Origin: Defluviicoccus sp.
Lineage (GTDB): Bacteria > Pseudomonadota > Alphaproteobacteria > MPNO01
Length of the DNA stretch: 64,000 bases
Assembly (NCBI GenBank): GCA_028821395.1
Contig: JAPPGP010000192.1
Coordinates: 1-64,000 of the forward strand
Direction: 5' to 3'
Positions 38,739 through 47,817 of this stretch are shown here, piece after piece; the stretch's first letter is position 1, and the number at the start of each line of letters is the position of its first letter. A model generated the notes under the pieces. The model saw nothing but the letters and a program-made list of their open reading frames with translations. It was not told the origin of the DNA and made no database searches. The position numbers and the translations under genes are program-made.

Positions 38739-39992
38739 CTAGTTGCAGGGCGGGTTGGTGCGGCTGACCTGGCCGTATTTCAGGAACTGCTCATAGGGCA
38801 GCCCGAAGGTCTGGGATACCTGCTTGGTAACCCCGATCGTCTTGTTGACCAGGTTGCCGCCCGGGCCTTCGACGACTTCCGTCAGGAAGATGTCGGCGAT
38901 GGCGTTGCGCCGCTCGTCGAGCGAGACCATGCCGGTCGGCGTCTCGAACTTGAGCGACGACAGCGCCGCGCGCAGCTTCTTGCCGCCGTCCGACAGATCG
39001 CCATTCACCTTGTCGAGCGCCAGCAGCGCGGCCTTGGCGTTGATGTAGTAGCCATGCGCGAACAGCGACGGCGAGGGGAACCCGCCCTTCCCCGCGAACA
39101 TCTTCTTGTACTGCGCGACGAAGGCGGCCCAGCGCGGGTCGTCCCAGGTATCCGAAATCGGTCCGGCCGAGGGCGTGCCGATCACGGTCTCGCGGATCTT
39201 GCCCTTGGAGCCGAGCACGGTCTGGTCGACGGTGATCGACCCGCCGATCAGCGGCAGGTCGCCGCCCGCCTGCTGGTACTGGCTCAGGAAGTTGATCGCG
39301 TCCGCTCCGCCGAGCGCGACATAGATCGCATCCACGTCGTCGGGCAGCGCGGCGATGACCGAGGAATAGTCCTTGTTGCCGATCGGCACCCAGAACCGCG
39401 CATCGACCGGCGCCTTGCCGCCGAGCCGGCAGAACGGCTCGAGGAAGCCGAAGACCTGGGTGTAGGGGAAGGAGTAGTCCTCCGCCAAGACGGCGACCTT
39501 GCGGTACTTCTTGACGTTGTACGCGTACTCGCCGAGCCCGGCCATCCACTGGGCGCCCTCCGTGGAGAAACGGAAGAAGTTGGACGCCGGGTTGCGGAGC
39601 GTCGTGTCCTGCGCCGCCGAGGTTCCGTTGATGAAGGTGACGTTGGGCTTGGTCTTGGCGTAGTCCTTGACCGCCAGCCCCTCGGAGCCGGACAGCGGAC
39701 CGACCATGATCTGGACGCCGTCCTGTTCGACCAGCTTGCGGGTCGCGCGGATGGCGCTGGCGGGCGATGCGTCGGACGATCCGGTGATCAGCTCGATCTT
39801 CTTGCCGCCGGCCATGTACTTGGCCTCCTCCAGCGCCATCTGGATGCCGCGGATGCTGTCCTGGCCCGGCGCGGCGAAGGCGCCTTCGAGCGTCGCAAGC
39901 CCGCCCATCTTGATGGTGTCCTGTGCGCCGGCCGGGCTTGCGATGGCCAGCACCGCGGCCGCCAGCAGGGTGTTTCTGGCAATTTGCAGCAT
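38739..39992 (-). CDS. Liv-type ABC transporter substrate-binding protein
   Basis: A 417-residue Peripla_BP_6 binding protein with a Sec signal peptide (MLQIARNTLLAAAVLAIASP ending near GAQ). The mature chain starts DTIKMGGLATLEGAFAAPGQ. The ligand-side features ASAIRATRKLVEQDGVQIMV and GSEGLAVKDYAKTK fit the ABC-type amide/aromatic-acid branch. The ATG at 39992 follows GAGAGGGAGAAAA; the same frame runs open much further into livM but that is a shadow. It sits third in the operon, after both permease genes, and lacks the downstream hairpin seen in other operons of the window. Confidence 0.88.
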   Translation of the reverse strand: MLQIARNTLLAAAVLAIASPAGAQDTIKMGGLATLEGAFAAPGQDSIRGIQMALEEAKYMAGGKKIELITGSSDASPASAIRATRKLVEQDGVQIMVGPLSGSEGLAVKDYAKTKPNVTFINGTSAAQDTTLRNPASNFFRFSTEGAQWMAGLGEYAYNVKKYRKVAVLAEDYSFPYTQVFGFLEPFCRLGGKAPVDARFWVPIGNKDYSSVIAALPDDVDAIYVALGGADAINFLSQYQQAGGDLPLIGGSITVDQTVLGSKGKIRETVIGTPSAGPISDTWDDPRWAAFVAQYKKMFAGKGGFPSPSLFAHGYYINAKAALLALDKVNGDLSDGGKKLRAALSSLKFETPTGMVSLDERRNAIADIFLTEVVEGPGGNLVNKTIGVTKQVSQTFGLPYEQFLKYGQVSRTNPPCN

Positions 39993-40006
39993 GTATTTTC
40001 TCCCTC

Positions 40007-41074
40007 TCACATGCGTTTGGGCGAACCGGCGGAATGCCAGTCGTCCCGATTGGCGCGCGCGCCCCAGAGGACGTTCGCGCGAGGCAGCCGGAGCTTCGAC
40101 TCCGCCCGGCGCCACAGGCCGAGCATCCCGTCCGGCGAGAACAACACGATAAGCAGGAACGCCAAGCCGATCACGGTGTTGAATCGCTCCCGGTCGATTA
40201 GGTCGATCGCGAAGTTCTCCAGGAGCACGAAGGCGATGGCTCCGAGGAACGGCCCGATCGGCGCCGCGAGCCCGCCGATCACGGCGATCACCAGGATGTC
40301 GATGACCATGTCGACGCCGACCAGACCGGGGGAAACGCGGCCGTTGAACCAAACCAGCAGCACGCCCGCCGTTCCGGCGATCACGCCGGCGTAGAAATAG
40401 GCGACGACGCGATGCGAGAAGACATTGATGCCGAGCGCGCGCACGCGCCTGGGATTGTCTCGCACCGCCTGGAGCCCCAGCCCGAATGACGAGCGAGCCC
40501 CGTAGAGCACGGCGAAATAGAAGAAGGCCGCGACCGCCAGGCAGAGATAGTAGAACGGCGTGGGGTCCCGCCAGTAAACCCCGAACAGGGTCGGCGGCTC
40601 GATCCCGGCAAAGCCCGTGAAGCCGTTGAAGATGACGTAGTTCTGGCGCACGAAGTAAAAAAAGGCGACGGCGATCGCCAGCGTGATCATGATCGTGTAG
40701 ATGCCTTCGGTGCGCGCGGAGATCGCCCCGATGAAGGTGCTGAGCAGCGCCGCGCCGAGGATCGCGATCGCCGCCGTCAGCCACCACGGCCAGCCCAGCC
40801 CCATGACGCCGACGCTGTTGGTGCCGAGGATCGCCATGATGTATGCGGCGAAGCCGGCGACCGTCATCTGGGCCAGGCTGACCATCCCGCCATAGCCGGC
40901 CAGCATGGTGAGCGACAGCGCGATGGTGCCGAGGATCAGCGAATAGGCGCCGATCTGGAAGGTGAAGAAATCCGACGCAAACAGCGGGTAGCCGAGCAGG
41001 AAGACCGCGAGCAGCAGGATCGCCGGGTTGATGCCCAGCGGCCAGGCGGACGATCTTCCCGCCGCGCCGAACAT
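40007..41074 (-). CDS. Liv-type ABC transporter permease (LivM family)
   Basis: A 355-residue permease with about ten TM segments. LivM features are LTMLAGYGGMVSLAQMTVAG near the third helix and VRDNPRRVRALGINVFSHRV as the coupling loop. One base separates it from the LivH stop. The C-terminal basic tail (RRAESKLRLPRANVLWGARA) is longer than usual. Confidence 0.89.
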   Translation of the reverse strand: MFGAAGRSSAWPLGINPAILLLAVFLLGYPLFASDFFTFQIGAYSLILGTIALSLTMLAGYGGMVSLAQMTVAGFAAYIMAILGTNSVGVMGLGWPWWLTAAIAILGAALLSTFIGAISARTEGIYTIMITLAIAVAFFYFVRQNYVIFNGFTGFAGIEPPTLFGVYWRDPTPFYYLCLAVAAFFYFAVLYGARSSFGLGLQAVRDNPRRVRALGINVFSHRVVAYFYAGVIAGTAGVLLVWFNGRVSPGLVGVDMVIDILVIAVIGGLAAPIGPFLGAIAFVLLENFAIDLIDRERFNTVIGLAFLLIVLFSPDGMLGLWRRAESKLRLPRANVLWGARANRDDWHSAGSPKRM

Positions 41075-41075
41075 G

Positions 41076-42086
41076 TCAGCGGGTCCCCATGATGCCCTGG
41101 GGCCGGATGGCGAGGACGCCGACCATGATCACGAAGGTCAGGACCACCGCATAGGTAGGGAAGTAGGCGAGGCCGAACTGTTCGGCGAGGCCGATCAGCA
41201 GGGCGCCGATGGCGGCCCCGGTGACCGAGCCCAGCCCGCCGACGATGACCACGACCAGCGAAGCCAGCAGGTAGCGGATGTCCTCGCCCGGCGCGATGGA
41301 GAGCGCCGTGCCGCCGACGACCCCGGCGAACCCGGCGAGCCCCGCGCCGATGGCGAAGACCAGGGCGAAGACGAGCTGCACGTTGACGCCCGACGCCGCC
41401 AGCATCTCGCGGTCGTTGACGCCGGCCCGGATCATCATGCCGACGCGGGTGCGGTTGAGGAATATCCAGAGGCCGATCCCCACCGCGACGGCGACCCCGA
41501 GCACCGTCAGCCGGTACATCGGGTACTTGATGAACACCGGCGCGCCGGAAGACTTGACGACCGAGATCACCGGCAGGACCACCGCGCCATACAGCCCCTC
41601 CGGCGTGTCGAACTGGTAGGTCGTGCCGGTCCAGACCGCGAGCATCAGGTCCGCGGCGATGATCGAAATGCCGATGGTCACCAGGGTCTGGCGCAGCTCG
41701 TCCCCCTCCATGCGGCGGAAGATCGCCACCTGCAGCAGGATCCCGCTGACCGCGATCACCAGGAAGGCGACGGCGAGGCCGAAGAACCAGCTTCCGGTCG
41801 CCTCGGCCACCTCGTAGCCGATATAGCCGCCGAGCAGGTACATCGAGCCATGCGCCAGGTTGACGTTGCGCATCAGGCCGAAGACCAGCGTGAACCCGCT
41901 CGCCACGAGAAAGTAGAGGCCGCCGAGGGTGATGCCGTTGAGCAGCGTGTTGACGAAGGTCTTCTTGCGCCCGATGGCGTCGATCAGCCAGCCGGGCCAC
42001 ACCGCGAAGATCAGCCACAGCAGCGCCGCCGCGAACAGCACGACCCCGAGAACCAGGAGCGTCCGGCGCTGCATCGGTCTGGGCAC
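41076..42086 (-). CDS. Liv-type ABC transporter permease (LivH family)
   Basis: A 336-residue permease, longer than the first LivH (290) by an N-terminal TM helix and periplasmic stretch (LLVLGVVLFAAALLWLIFAV). The LivH core NGITLGGLYFLVASGFTLVF and MRNVNLAHGSMYLLGGYIGY is intact. The start may be GTG 42086 or ATG 42074; neither has a strong ribosome site. It is the first gene of the 19-kb minus-strand run, so the promoter should lie in the 358-base gap upstream. Confidence 0.88.
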   Translation of the reverse strand: MPRPMQRRTLLVLGVVLFAAALLWLIFAVWPGWLIDAIGRKKTFVNTLLNGITLGGLYFLVASGFTLVFGLMRNVNLAHGSMYLLGGYIGYEVAEATGSWFFGLAVAFLVIAVSGILLQVAIFRRMEGDELRQTLVTIGISIIAADLMLAVWTGTTYQFDTPEGLYGAVVLPVISVVKSSGAPVFIKYPMYRLTVLGVAVAVGIGLWIFLNRTRVGMMIRAGVNDREMLAASGVNVQLVFALVFAIGAGLAGFAGVVGGTALSIAPGEDIRYLLASLVVVIVGGLGSVTGAAIGALLIGLAEQFGLAYFPTYAVVLTFVIMVGVLAIRPQGIMGTR

Positions 42087-42444
42087 CGCCGGTCAGGCCC
42101 CGATGCGGCGTCCGGGCGCGAGCGTCGTCGCCACGCGTATCGAACGGGCCGCGGGAACGGCCCACGACGCTGTCATCGTCGATCCTCCCCGTCCAACCGC
42201 AGCGACGCCCTGCACACCATGCACCCCGGTCGCCCGACACGCCCGCCGGACACCCGCCGCGCCGTCGGTTCCGGTCTCAAGCGTCGCCGGACAGTCTGTC
42301 CAAATTCGCCCGAACCCGCAACCGCGTAACGGCATCGGGCGGCCATGTGCGGAAGGTTCGCCTCCCGATTCGCGCTTGGTCGTCGCGGCGCCGCCGGGGT
42401 GGGTTACAATTCGAAGGGGATCGGGATTCGGGACAAGTTTCGCC
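42087..42444. other. Divergent intergenic region upstream of livH and the SLT lipoprotein
   Basis: This 358-base gap separates two divergent genes and must hold the promoters for both, including the one driving the 16-gene minus-strand run. It is GC-rich, with no clear sigma-70 box, no long palindrome and no RNA gene that I can support. Open frames across it have no ribosome sites or family resemblance. Confidence 0.5.
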
Positions 42445-43068
42445 GTGAGACCCGTCAACGCGATCTGCATCGCCCTTGCCGCGGCCTTGCTCGTTGCGGG
42501 ATGCACCTCCGCCCCGCCGACGCGGCAGGCGGATCTGTGCGCGGTCTTCGAGCAAGAGCCCGACTGGTACGACTACGCGCAGAGCTCCGCGAAGAAATGG
42601 GGGACGCCGGTGCACGTGCAGATGGCCTTCGTGCGCCACGAGTCGAGCTACCGGGCCCACGCCCGTCCGCCGCGCAAGTGGTTGTGGTTCATCCCCTGGG
42701 GGCGCGTGTCCTCGGCCAAGGGCTATGCCCAGGCCCAGGACCCGGTATGGTCGGAGTACCAGGCCGAGCGGGGCCGGCTGTTCCGGAGCCGCTCGGACAT
42801 GGAGGACGCGCTCGACTTCATCGGCTGGTACAACCACAAGACTTGGCGCCAGCTAAAGATTCCCCGCACCGACGCGTACCGGCTCTATCTCGCCTATCAC
42901 GAAGGGCGGGGCGGCTACAGCCGCGGCAGCTGGAAGAAGAAGCCCGGGGCGCGGCGCACCGCGGAACGGGTGAGCAATACCGCCCGCAGATACAAATCGC
43001 AGCTCGCGCAATGCGAGCAACGCTTCCGCTGCGATTCCTGGTATCAGATCTGGCCCTTCTGCGGCTGA
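42445..43068 (+). CDS. SLT/lysozyme-like lipoprotein
   Basis: A 207-residue predicted lipoprotein. From the GTG at 42445 the signal peptide ends in the lipobox LVAGC with acylated Cys20. The mature part is a compact lysozyme-like (transglycosylase SLT family) domain with the catalytic glutamate probably Glu66 in RHESSYRA, and the later GYAQ, WYNHKT and YLAYHEGRGGYSRGSW patterns that build the cleft. It would act on peptidoglycan from the periplasmic face. It is a single gene between unrelated clusters. The start is chosen for the lipobox; the frame is open well upstream. Confidence 0.85.
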   Translation: MRPVNAICIALAAALLVAGCTSAPPTRQADLCAVFEQEPDWYDYAQSSAKKWGTPVHVQMAFVRHESSYRAHARPPRKWLWFIPWGRVSSAKGYAQAQDPVWSEYQAERGRLFRSRSDMEDALDFIGWYNHKTWRQLKIPRTDAYRLYLAYHEGRGGYSRGSWKKKPGARRTAERVSNTARRYKSQLAQCEQRFRCDSWYQIWPFCG

Positions 43069-43110
43069 CCGCGGAGTCCGGCGGGTGCCCGAAGGGGGCC
43101 TGCTTGCGCC

Positions 43111-44430
43111 TCAGCCTATCAGTCTCGGAAAGGTCAGCGTGAGCGCCGGGAACAGCACCAGCAGCGCGACCCGCACGGCATCCGACAGCAGGAAGGGGAC
43201 CACCCCCTTGTAGGTCTCCGTCATCGGCACGTCCTTCGCGAACGAGTTGATGATGAAGACGTTGAGCCCGACCGGCGGGGTGATCAGCCCGACCTCGACC
43301 ACGATCAGCGCGATGATGCCGAACCAGATCTTGGTCTCCTCGCCGTCGAGCCCGAAGTCGAGCCCGGCGATGATCGGCCACAGCACGGGGACCGTGAGCA
43401 GGATCATCGCGAAGCTGTCCATGATGCAGCCAAGCGCGATGAAGAAGATCAACACGACCGCCAGCACCGCCATCGGGCTGAGGCCGCTCTCGCCGATGAG
43501 CTCGGCCAGGATCAGCGGCATCCGGGTGAAACCGAGGAACGCGTTGAAGAATTCGGAACCCAGCAGGACCATGAAGATCGCGGCGGTGGGGATCGCGGTG
43601 CCGACCAGGCAGTCGAGAAAATCGTTCAACCCCATCCGCGCCTTGGCGAAGGCGATCAGCCCGGTGCCGAACGCGCCCACCGCGGCACCCTCGGTCGGGG
43701 TGAAGATCCCGACATAGATGCCGCCGATGACCAGGACGAATATCAGCAGCACCGGCCAGACGTCGAGCAGGCCACGCCACTGCTCCCGCCGGCTCGCGCG
43801 GTCGCCGACCGGACCGGCATCGGGGCGCAAGCGCACATAGATGCCGATCGCGAGCACGTAGCCGAGCGCCGCCAGGATGCCCGGCACCATCGCGGCCTGG
43901 AACAGGGTGACGATGTTGGCCTCGGTGATGATGGCGTAGAGCACGAGCACGATGGAGGGCGGGATCAGGATCCCGAGCGTGCCGCCGGCGGCCAAGGTGC
44001 CGGTCGCCAGCGCCCCCGAATAGCGGTAGCGGCGGAGCTCGGGGAGAGCCACCCGCGCCATGGTGACGGCGGTCGCGATCGACGACCCGCAGATCGCGCC
44101 GAAACCCGCGCAGGCGCCGACCGTGGCCATCGCGACGCCGCCCCGCCGGTGGCCGAGCCACAGATTGGCCGCCCGGAACAAGGCCGCGTTGAGCCCGGCC
44201 TTGGTCGCGAACTGGCTCATCAGCATGAACAGCGGCACCACGGAGAGGTCGTAGACATGATAGGTCCAGAACGGCGCGGTCTTGAGATAGTTGAGGAGCG
44301 GGCCGACCCCGTTGATGATCGAGTACCCGGTAAGCCCCACCACCATCAGCCCGACGGCGATCGGGATACGCAGCGCCAGCAGGACAAGCAGGACGAGGAA
44401 TCCCGCCGCCCCCAGCTCGGGTCCGGTCAC
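43111..44430 (-). CDS. TRAP transporter large permease (DctM family)
   Basis: A 439-residue polytopic protein of the DctM family. Visible signatures are YDLSVVPLFMLMSQFATKAG and LGILIPPSIVLVLYAIITEA. It begins with GTG at 44430, overlapping the DctQ stop by four bases (GTGA). It is the last gene of the minus-strand catabolic cluster and ends 42 bases from the convergent SLT lipoprotein gene. Confidence 0.9.
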   Translation of the reverse strand: MTGPELGAAGFLVLLVLLALRIPIAVGLMVVGLTGYSIINGVGPLLNYLKTAPFWTYHVYDLSVVPLFMLMSQFATKAGLNAALFRAANLWLGHRRGGVAMATVGACAGFGAICGSSIATAVTMARVALPELRRYRYSGALATGTLAAGGTLGILIPPSIVLVLYAIITEANIVTLFQAAMVPGILAALGYVLAIGIYVRLRPDAGPVGDRASRREQWRGLLDVWPVLLIFVLVIGGIYVGIFTPTEGAAVGAFGTGLIAFAKARMGLNDFLDCLVGTAIPTAAIFMVLLGSEFFNAFLGFTRMPLILAELIGESGLSPMAVLAVVLIFFIALGCIMDSFAMILLTVPVLWPIIAGLDFGLDGEETKIWFGIIALIVVEVGLITPPVGLNVFIINSFAKDVPMTETYKGVVPFLLSDAVRVALLVLFPALTLTFPRLIG

Positions 44431-44945
44431 CGAACCGCCGCCTTGAAATCGCGCCAGAACACATAGAGGCTGACGGCGACCAGCAATGCGAGGGACAGGA
44501 GGATCGGCGGAAACGCCGACCAGATCGGCAGGCTGAGGACCATCGACTTATCGGCGCTGGCCCGAAGGTCGATGCCGCCGAGCGTCATCCGCCACAGCAA
44601 TATCGCGGCGATGAACCCGAGCGCCAGCCCGCCGAGCGCGTCCATCGCCGCCTTCACCCGGTCGGAGGCCCTGGCGAGCACGAAATCGACGATGAAGTTC
44701 CCCTTCACCAGCTGGCAATAGGGCAGGAAGGCGACCACCGCGATCGCCGTTCCCATCTTGATCAGCTCGAAGTCGCCGGGGATCGGCGCGCCGACCACGG
44801 CGCGGAGCGTGATGCTCACGGTCTCCATGACGGTCATGGCGACCAGGATCGCCCCGCCGGCCAGCGCGAAGGCGCGGGTCAACAGCGAGAGGCAGCGGCC
44901 AACCGGGCCGTCGGTCGACGGCCCGCCCGAACCGGGCTCGTCCAC
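44427..44945 (-). CDS. TRAP transporter small permease (DctQ family)
   Basis: A 172-residue membrane protein with four TM helices. The segment FELIKMGTAIAVVAFLPYCQ and the FIVDFVLARASDRVKAAMDA loop match DctQ. The GTG start at 44945 is 11 bases after the binding-protein stop; its ribosome site is weak. It is translationally coupled to the large permease. Confidence 0.86.
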   Translation of the reverse strand: MDEPGSGGPSTDGPVGRCLSLLTRAFALAGGAILVAMTVMETVSITLRAVVGAPIPGDFELIKMGTAIAVVAFLPYCQLVKGNFIVDFVLARASDRVKAAMDALGGLALGFIAAILLWRMTLGGIDLRASADKSMVLSLPIWSAFPPILLSLALLVAVSLYVFWRDFKAAVR

Positions 44946-44956
44946 GGCGCGGGCGG

Positions 44957-45991
44957 CTACTTCGCGTGTTTGTCCAGCAATGCCCGCGCGTCGGAGAGCA
45001 CCTTCTCGCCGTCGATGCCGCGGTCCTTGACCAAAGCGAGCCAGCGGCCGATCGCGGCTTCCGATGCCTTGCGGATCCGGTCGGTCTCCGCGTCGGACAG
45101 GAAGATGAACTCGTTACCGCGCTTCTTGGCGGCGTCGATGCCGGGCTGCTCCGCCTTGTCCCACACATCGGCGGCGATGGGGGCGAGCGCGCGGCCCGTG
45201 GTGTCGTCGATCACCTTCTTCAGATCGGCCGGCAGCTTCTCGTAGCTTTTCTTGTGCATGCCGAGGAAGAACACCGCGGTCTGCACGCGCGCGTTGCCCG
45301 GGATATCGACCGAGTACTTGGTCATCTCGTGCATCTTGAAGGGCCAGATGATCTCGTAGGGGACCAGCGCCCCGTCGATCACGCCGCGCGAGAGCAGCGG
45401 CGTGACCTCGCCGATCGGCGTCCCGACCGCGGTCGCGCCCATCGCCTCGATGAACCATGAGCCGCCGCGATGCGGCGTGCGGATCTTGAGACCCTTGAAA
45501 TCCTCGAGCCGCCGCAACGGCTTGTTGCGCATGATGAACACATTGCCGGCATGCACGTGGAGCAGCAGGATCTTGTAGTCCTTGAACTCCTCCTGGAGAT
45601 GCATCTCCTGGAAGTCCTGCAGCGCCATGTTCGTGGCATGGGTCGTGGTGTGAACGAAGGGCAGGTGGAACACCTCCAGCCTCGGGAAGCGTCCCGGCGT
45701 GTAGCCGGGCAGCGTCCACACCATGTCGACGACGCCGTCGCGGACCTGGTCGATCAGCTGCGGCGGCCTGCCGCCGAGCTGCATTGACGGGTAGACGTCG
45801 ATCTGCAGCCGCTTGCCCGACCGCTCGTTGACCCGCTTGACCCACGGCGCGAAGAACAGACGGCTCGCGGCCGAAACCGGCGGCGAGAGATGGTGCAGCC
45901 GCATCGTGTAATCCGCGGCGCGCGCGGTGTCGGCCGGACCGAAGCCAGCCAGCGCGCCCAGAACGGCGAGAATCGCGAGAGCTCTCGTCAT
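44957..45991 (-). CDS. TRAP transporter substrate-binding protein (DctP family)
   Basis: A 344-residue periplasmic binding protein. The ATG at 45991 follows AAGGAGAGCGTT and opens a signal peptide (MTRALAILAVLGALAGFGPA ending near ARA). The DctP arginine region is LEDFKGLKIRTPHRGGSWFI, followed by GTPIGEVTPLLSRGVIDGAL. The first 50 mature residues contain HHLSPPVSAASRLFFAPWVK. It immediately follows the ring-hydroxylating dioxygenase genes, so the ligand is probably an aromatic or related organic acid. Confidence 0.9.
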   Translation of the reverse strand: MTRALAILAVLGALAGFGPADTARAADYTMRLHHLSPPVSAASRLFFAPWVKRVNERSGKRLQIDVYPSMQLGGRPPQLIDQVRDGVVDMVWTLPGYTPGRFPRLEVFHLPFVHTTTHATNMALQDFQEMHLQEEFKDYKILLLHVHAGNVFIMRNKPLRRLEDFKGLKIRTPHRGGSWFIEAMGATAVGTPIGEVTPLLSRGVIDGALVPYEIIWPFKMHEMTKYSVDIPGNARVQTAVFFLGMHKKSYEKLPADLKKVIDDTTGRALAPIAADVWDKAEQPGIDAAKKRGNEFIFLSDAETDRIRKASEAAIGRWLALVKDRGIDGEKVLSDARALLDKHAK

Positions 45992-46068
45992 AACGCTCTC
46001 CTTGTGTGGGAAAGTTCGCAAGGATGTTACGGCGTAGCGCGTCGAGTCAATGTCGGTCGCCGGGCGGG

Positions 46069-46533
46069 CTAGAGGGGCAGATGCGACCCGGACACCAGCA
46101 AAGTCGTCGTCAAGGCGACATTGCGCCGCCGGAACAGCGGGCGCGCGCCGGAAATGTCGATCCGGTCCTCGTAATAGCCCGTGGCGTAAAACCGCGACTC
46201 GCCTTCGAGCGTGGTGTGCATGACGATCACCGAGGACAGGGTCTCGGCTTCTCCCGCCTCGCCGTCGATCTCGATGCGATAGACGCTGGCATGCCGGTGG
46301 TATGTGCCGAGATTGGTGAAATGATCCCCGGCCGACAGGCACAGTTCGAGCAGGGGCTCGCGCTCGTGATCGAACCAGGTCATGCGCTGGCCGATCTCTT
46401 CGCTGTGGGCGGTGATGCTGTAGCGGAACGCCGGCAGGCACAGCTCGTTGAGCCAGCCTGCGTAGTCGTCGGCATTCATCCGCACGCAAGCGGCGTAGAT
46501 CAGGTCCTCGACAGCCCGTTCCGAGATCGCCAT
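46069..46533 (-). CDS. Ring-hydroxylating dioxygenase beta subunit
   Basis: A 154-residue SnoaL/NTF2-like protein of the ring-hydroxylating dioxygenase small-subunit family. The features AVEDLIYAACVRMNADDYAG, GTYHRHASVYRIEI and YEDRIDISGARPLFRRRNVA are typical. The small subunit has a structural role in the alpha3-beta3 hexamer. The ATG at 46533 is 17 bases after the alpha-subunit stop. Ferredoxin and reductase genes are not seen next to it. Confidence 0.87.
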   Translation of the reverse strand: MAISERAVEDLIYAACVRMNADDYAGWLNELCLPAFRYSITAHSEEIGQRMTWFDHEREPLLELCLSAGDHFTNLGTYHRHASVYRIEIDGEAGEAETLSSVIVMHTTLEGESRFYATGYYEDRIDISGARPLFRRRNVALTTTLLVSGSHLPL

Positions 46534-46550
46534 CGCGGCCCGGCGCGCCC

Positions 46551-47762
46551 TCAATGCAGCGCCGCGGGGCGGCCCGCGAACGGGTCCGACGGGTCGCGCC
46601 CGATGCGGCGGCTCCACTCGGCGAAATAGTTGCGCAAGGGAATGTCGTCCTGGCCGCGCTCGTCCTCCTCGCGCGCGTGGATGCTGAAGACCGAGCTGCC
46701 GTCGCGCATGGTCGCCATCTGGATTTCCGAGGCGACATTGTCCTCCGGCAGGTTGCGGCCGAACGGCCCCCAGATCTCGTTGTGGTGGCGCATGCGCATC
46801 TCGCGGTCGTCCGCCGACTCCCCCTTGATGCCGAGCGCGCGGTACTCGACGACGGTGCGCGTCGGGCCGAGGGGGATGACGCAGTCAACCCGCGCCACGG
46901 TGGTTCGCACATTGACCATCACATCGGGAAAGATGTTCACCAGACGCCATTCGTCCGCCGCCAGCCCCGGGAACGGCCCGCGCGTCCGGCTCTCGCCCGC
47001 CTTTCCCGCGCGCGACAGCTTGTAGTCCGGCGCAAACGATTCCAGGAACGAATGCCCCCGCGGCCGGGGACGGATGCGGCGTTCCATATAGTTCGGCTGG
47101 CTCATATTGGTCTTCACGTTATAGACGTGCATGCCCTCGTGATAGGGCTCCAGATTGGTGAGCTGCCAGAGCTTCCAGTTGGTGTTCAGGACGATCCGGT
47201 GGAAGTGGAACGGCTCCAGCGTCCGCGTCCCCATGCATTCCTCGAGCGAGACCAGGCAGCCGCTCAGAAAATCGTCGAGCGGCTCGCACTCGTCGTCGAG
47301 GTTCACGAACACCAGGCCGAGCCGCACCTCCGTCCGCACCTCGCGGAGCCCCATCGTCGCGGTTGCGACGTCGCAGTGCTCGTAGGCCTCGTTGCGCGGG
47401 ATGGCGACACAGTTGCCGCCGCTGTCATAGACCCATTGGTGAAACGGGCAGACCCAGCGGCGCGCATTGCCGCGCGGCCGGCGCAGCACCAGGGAGCCCC
47501 GGTGGGAGCAGGCGTTCACGAACCCGCGGACGCGGCCCTCGCCGTCGCGCGAGACGATCAGTGGCGTGCCGGCGAGGGTGGTCGTCCGGTAGTCGAACGG
47601 CTCGGGCAACTCCTGATCGTGGCAGACGAATTTCCACACCCGGTCGAAGATCTTCTCCTTCTCCTCCCGGAAGATCTCCTCGCTGGTGAATATCGCGTTG
47701 TCCACGAAATGGCTGGCCGGCAGGCCGGGACGCTTCGCCCATTCGATCGCGGTCCTCGACAT
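46551..47762 (-). CDS. Rieske ring-hydroxylating dioxygenase alpha subunit
   Basis: A 403-residue Rieske oxygenase alpha subunit. The cluster ligands are Cys85/His87 (CSHRG) and Cys105/His108 (CPFHQW). The catalytic iron ligands are His208 and His212 in NLEPYHEGMH, with Leu instead of the usual Phe after Asn. With the beta subunit downstream this is a two-subunit dioxygenase of the kind that cis-dihydroxylates aromatic acids or amines. The neighbouring extradiol dioxygenase and DapA-family lyase are consistent with a complete ring-degradation route; the substrate is unknown. Confidence 0.89.
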   Translation of the reverse strand: MSRTAIEWAKRPGLPASHFVDNAIFTSEEIFREEKEKIFDRVWKFVCHDQELPEPFDYRTTTLAGTPLIVSRDGEGRVRGFVNACSHRGSLVLRRPRGNARRWVCPFHQWVYDSGGNCVAIPRNEAYEHCDVATATMGLREVRTEVRLGLVFVNLDDECEPLDDFLSGCLVSLEECMGTRTLEPFHFHRIVLNTNWKLWQLTNLEPYHEGMHVYNVKTNMSQPNYMERRIRPRPRGHSFLESFAPDYKLSRAGKAGESRTRGPFPGLAADEWRLVNIFPDVMVNVRTTVARVDCVIPLGPTRTVVEYRALGIKGESADDREMRMRHHNEIWGPFGRNLPEDNVASEIQMATMRDGSSVFSIHAREEDERGQDDIPLRNYFAEWSRRIGRDPSDPFAGRPAALH

Positions 47763-47817
47763 TTCCGCCTGTCCCTCCCGTCAGTGATGCACGAAACGCG
47801 GCGGGTCTGCCGGCCCG

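Noticed and set aside
38739-40787. Single 682-residue protein joining the Liv binding protein with an upstream segment
   Set aside because: The upstream 265 residues lie in another frame of livM and look like shadow sequence. A signal peptide and ribosome site at 39992 mark the true start.
42093-42506. A 137-residue minus-strand frame in the livH/lipoprotein spacer
   Set aside because: No ribosome site and no family resemblance; it overlaps the signal peptide of the lipoprotein.
44957-46912. Extended reading of the DctP gene to 46912
   Set aside because: It would overlap both dioxygenase genes out of frame; the signal peptide and AAGGAG site at 45991 decide the start.
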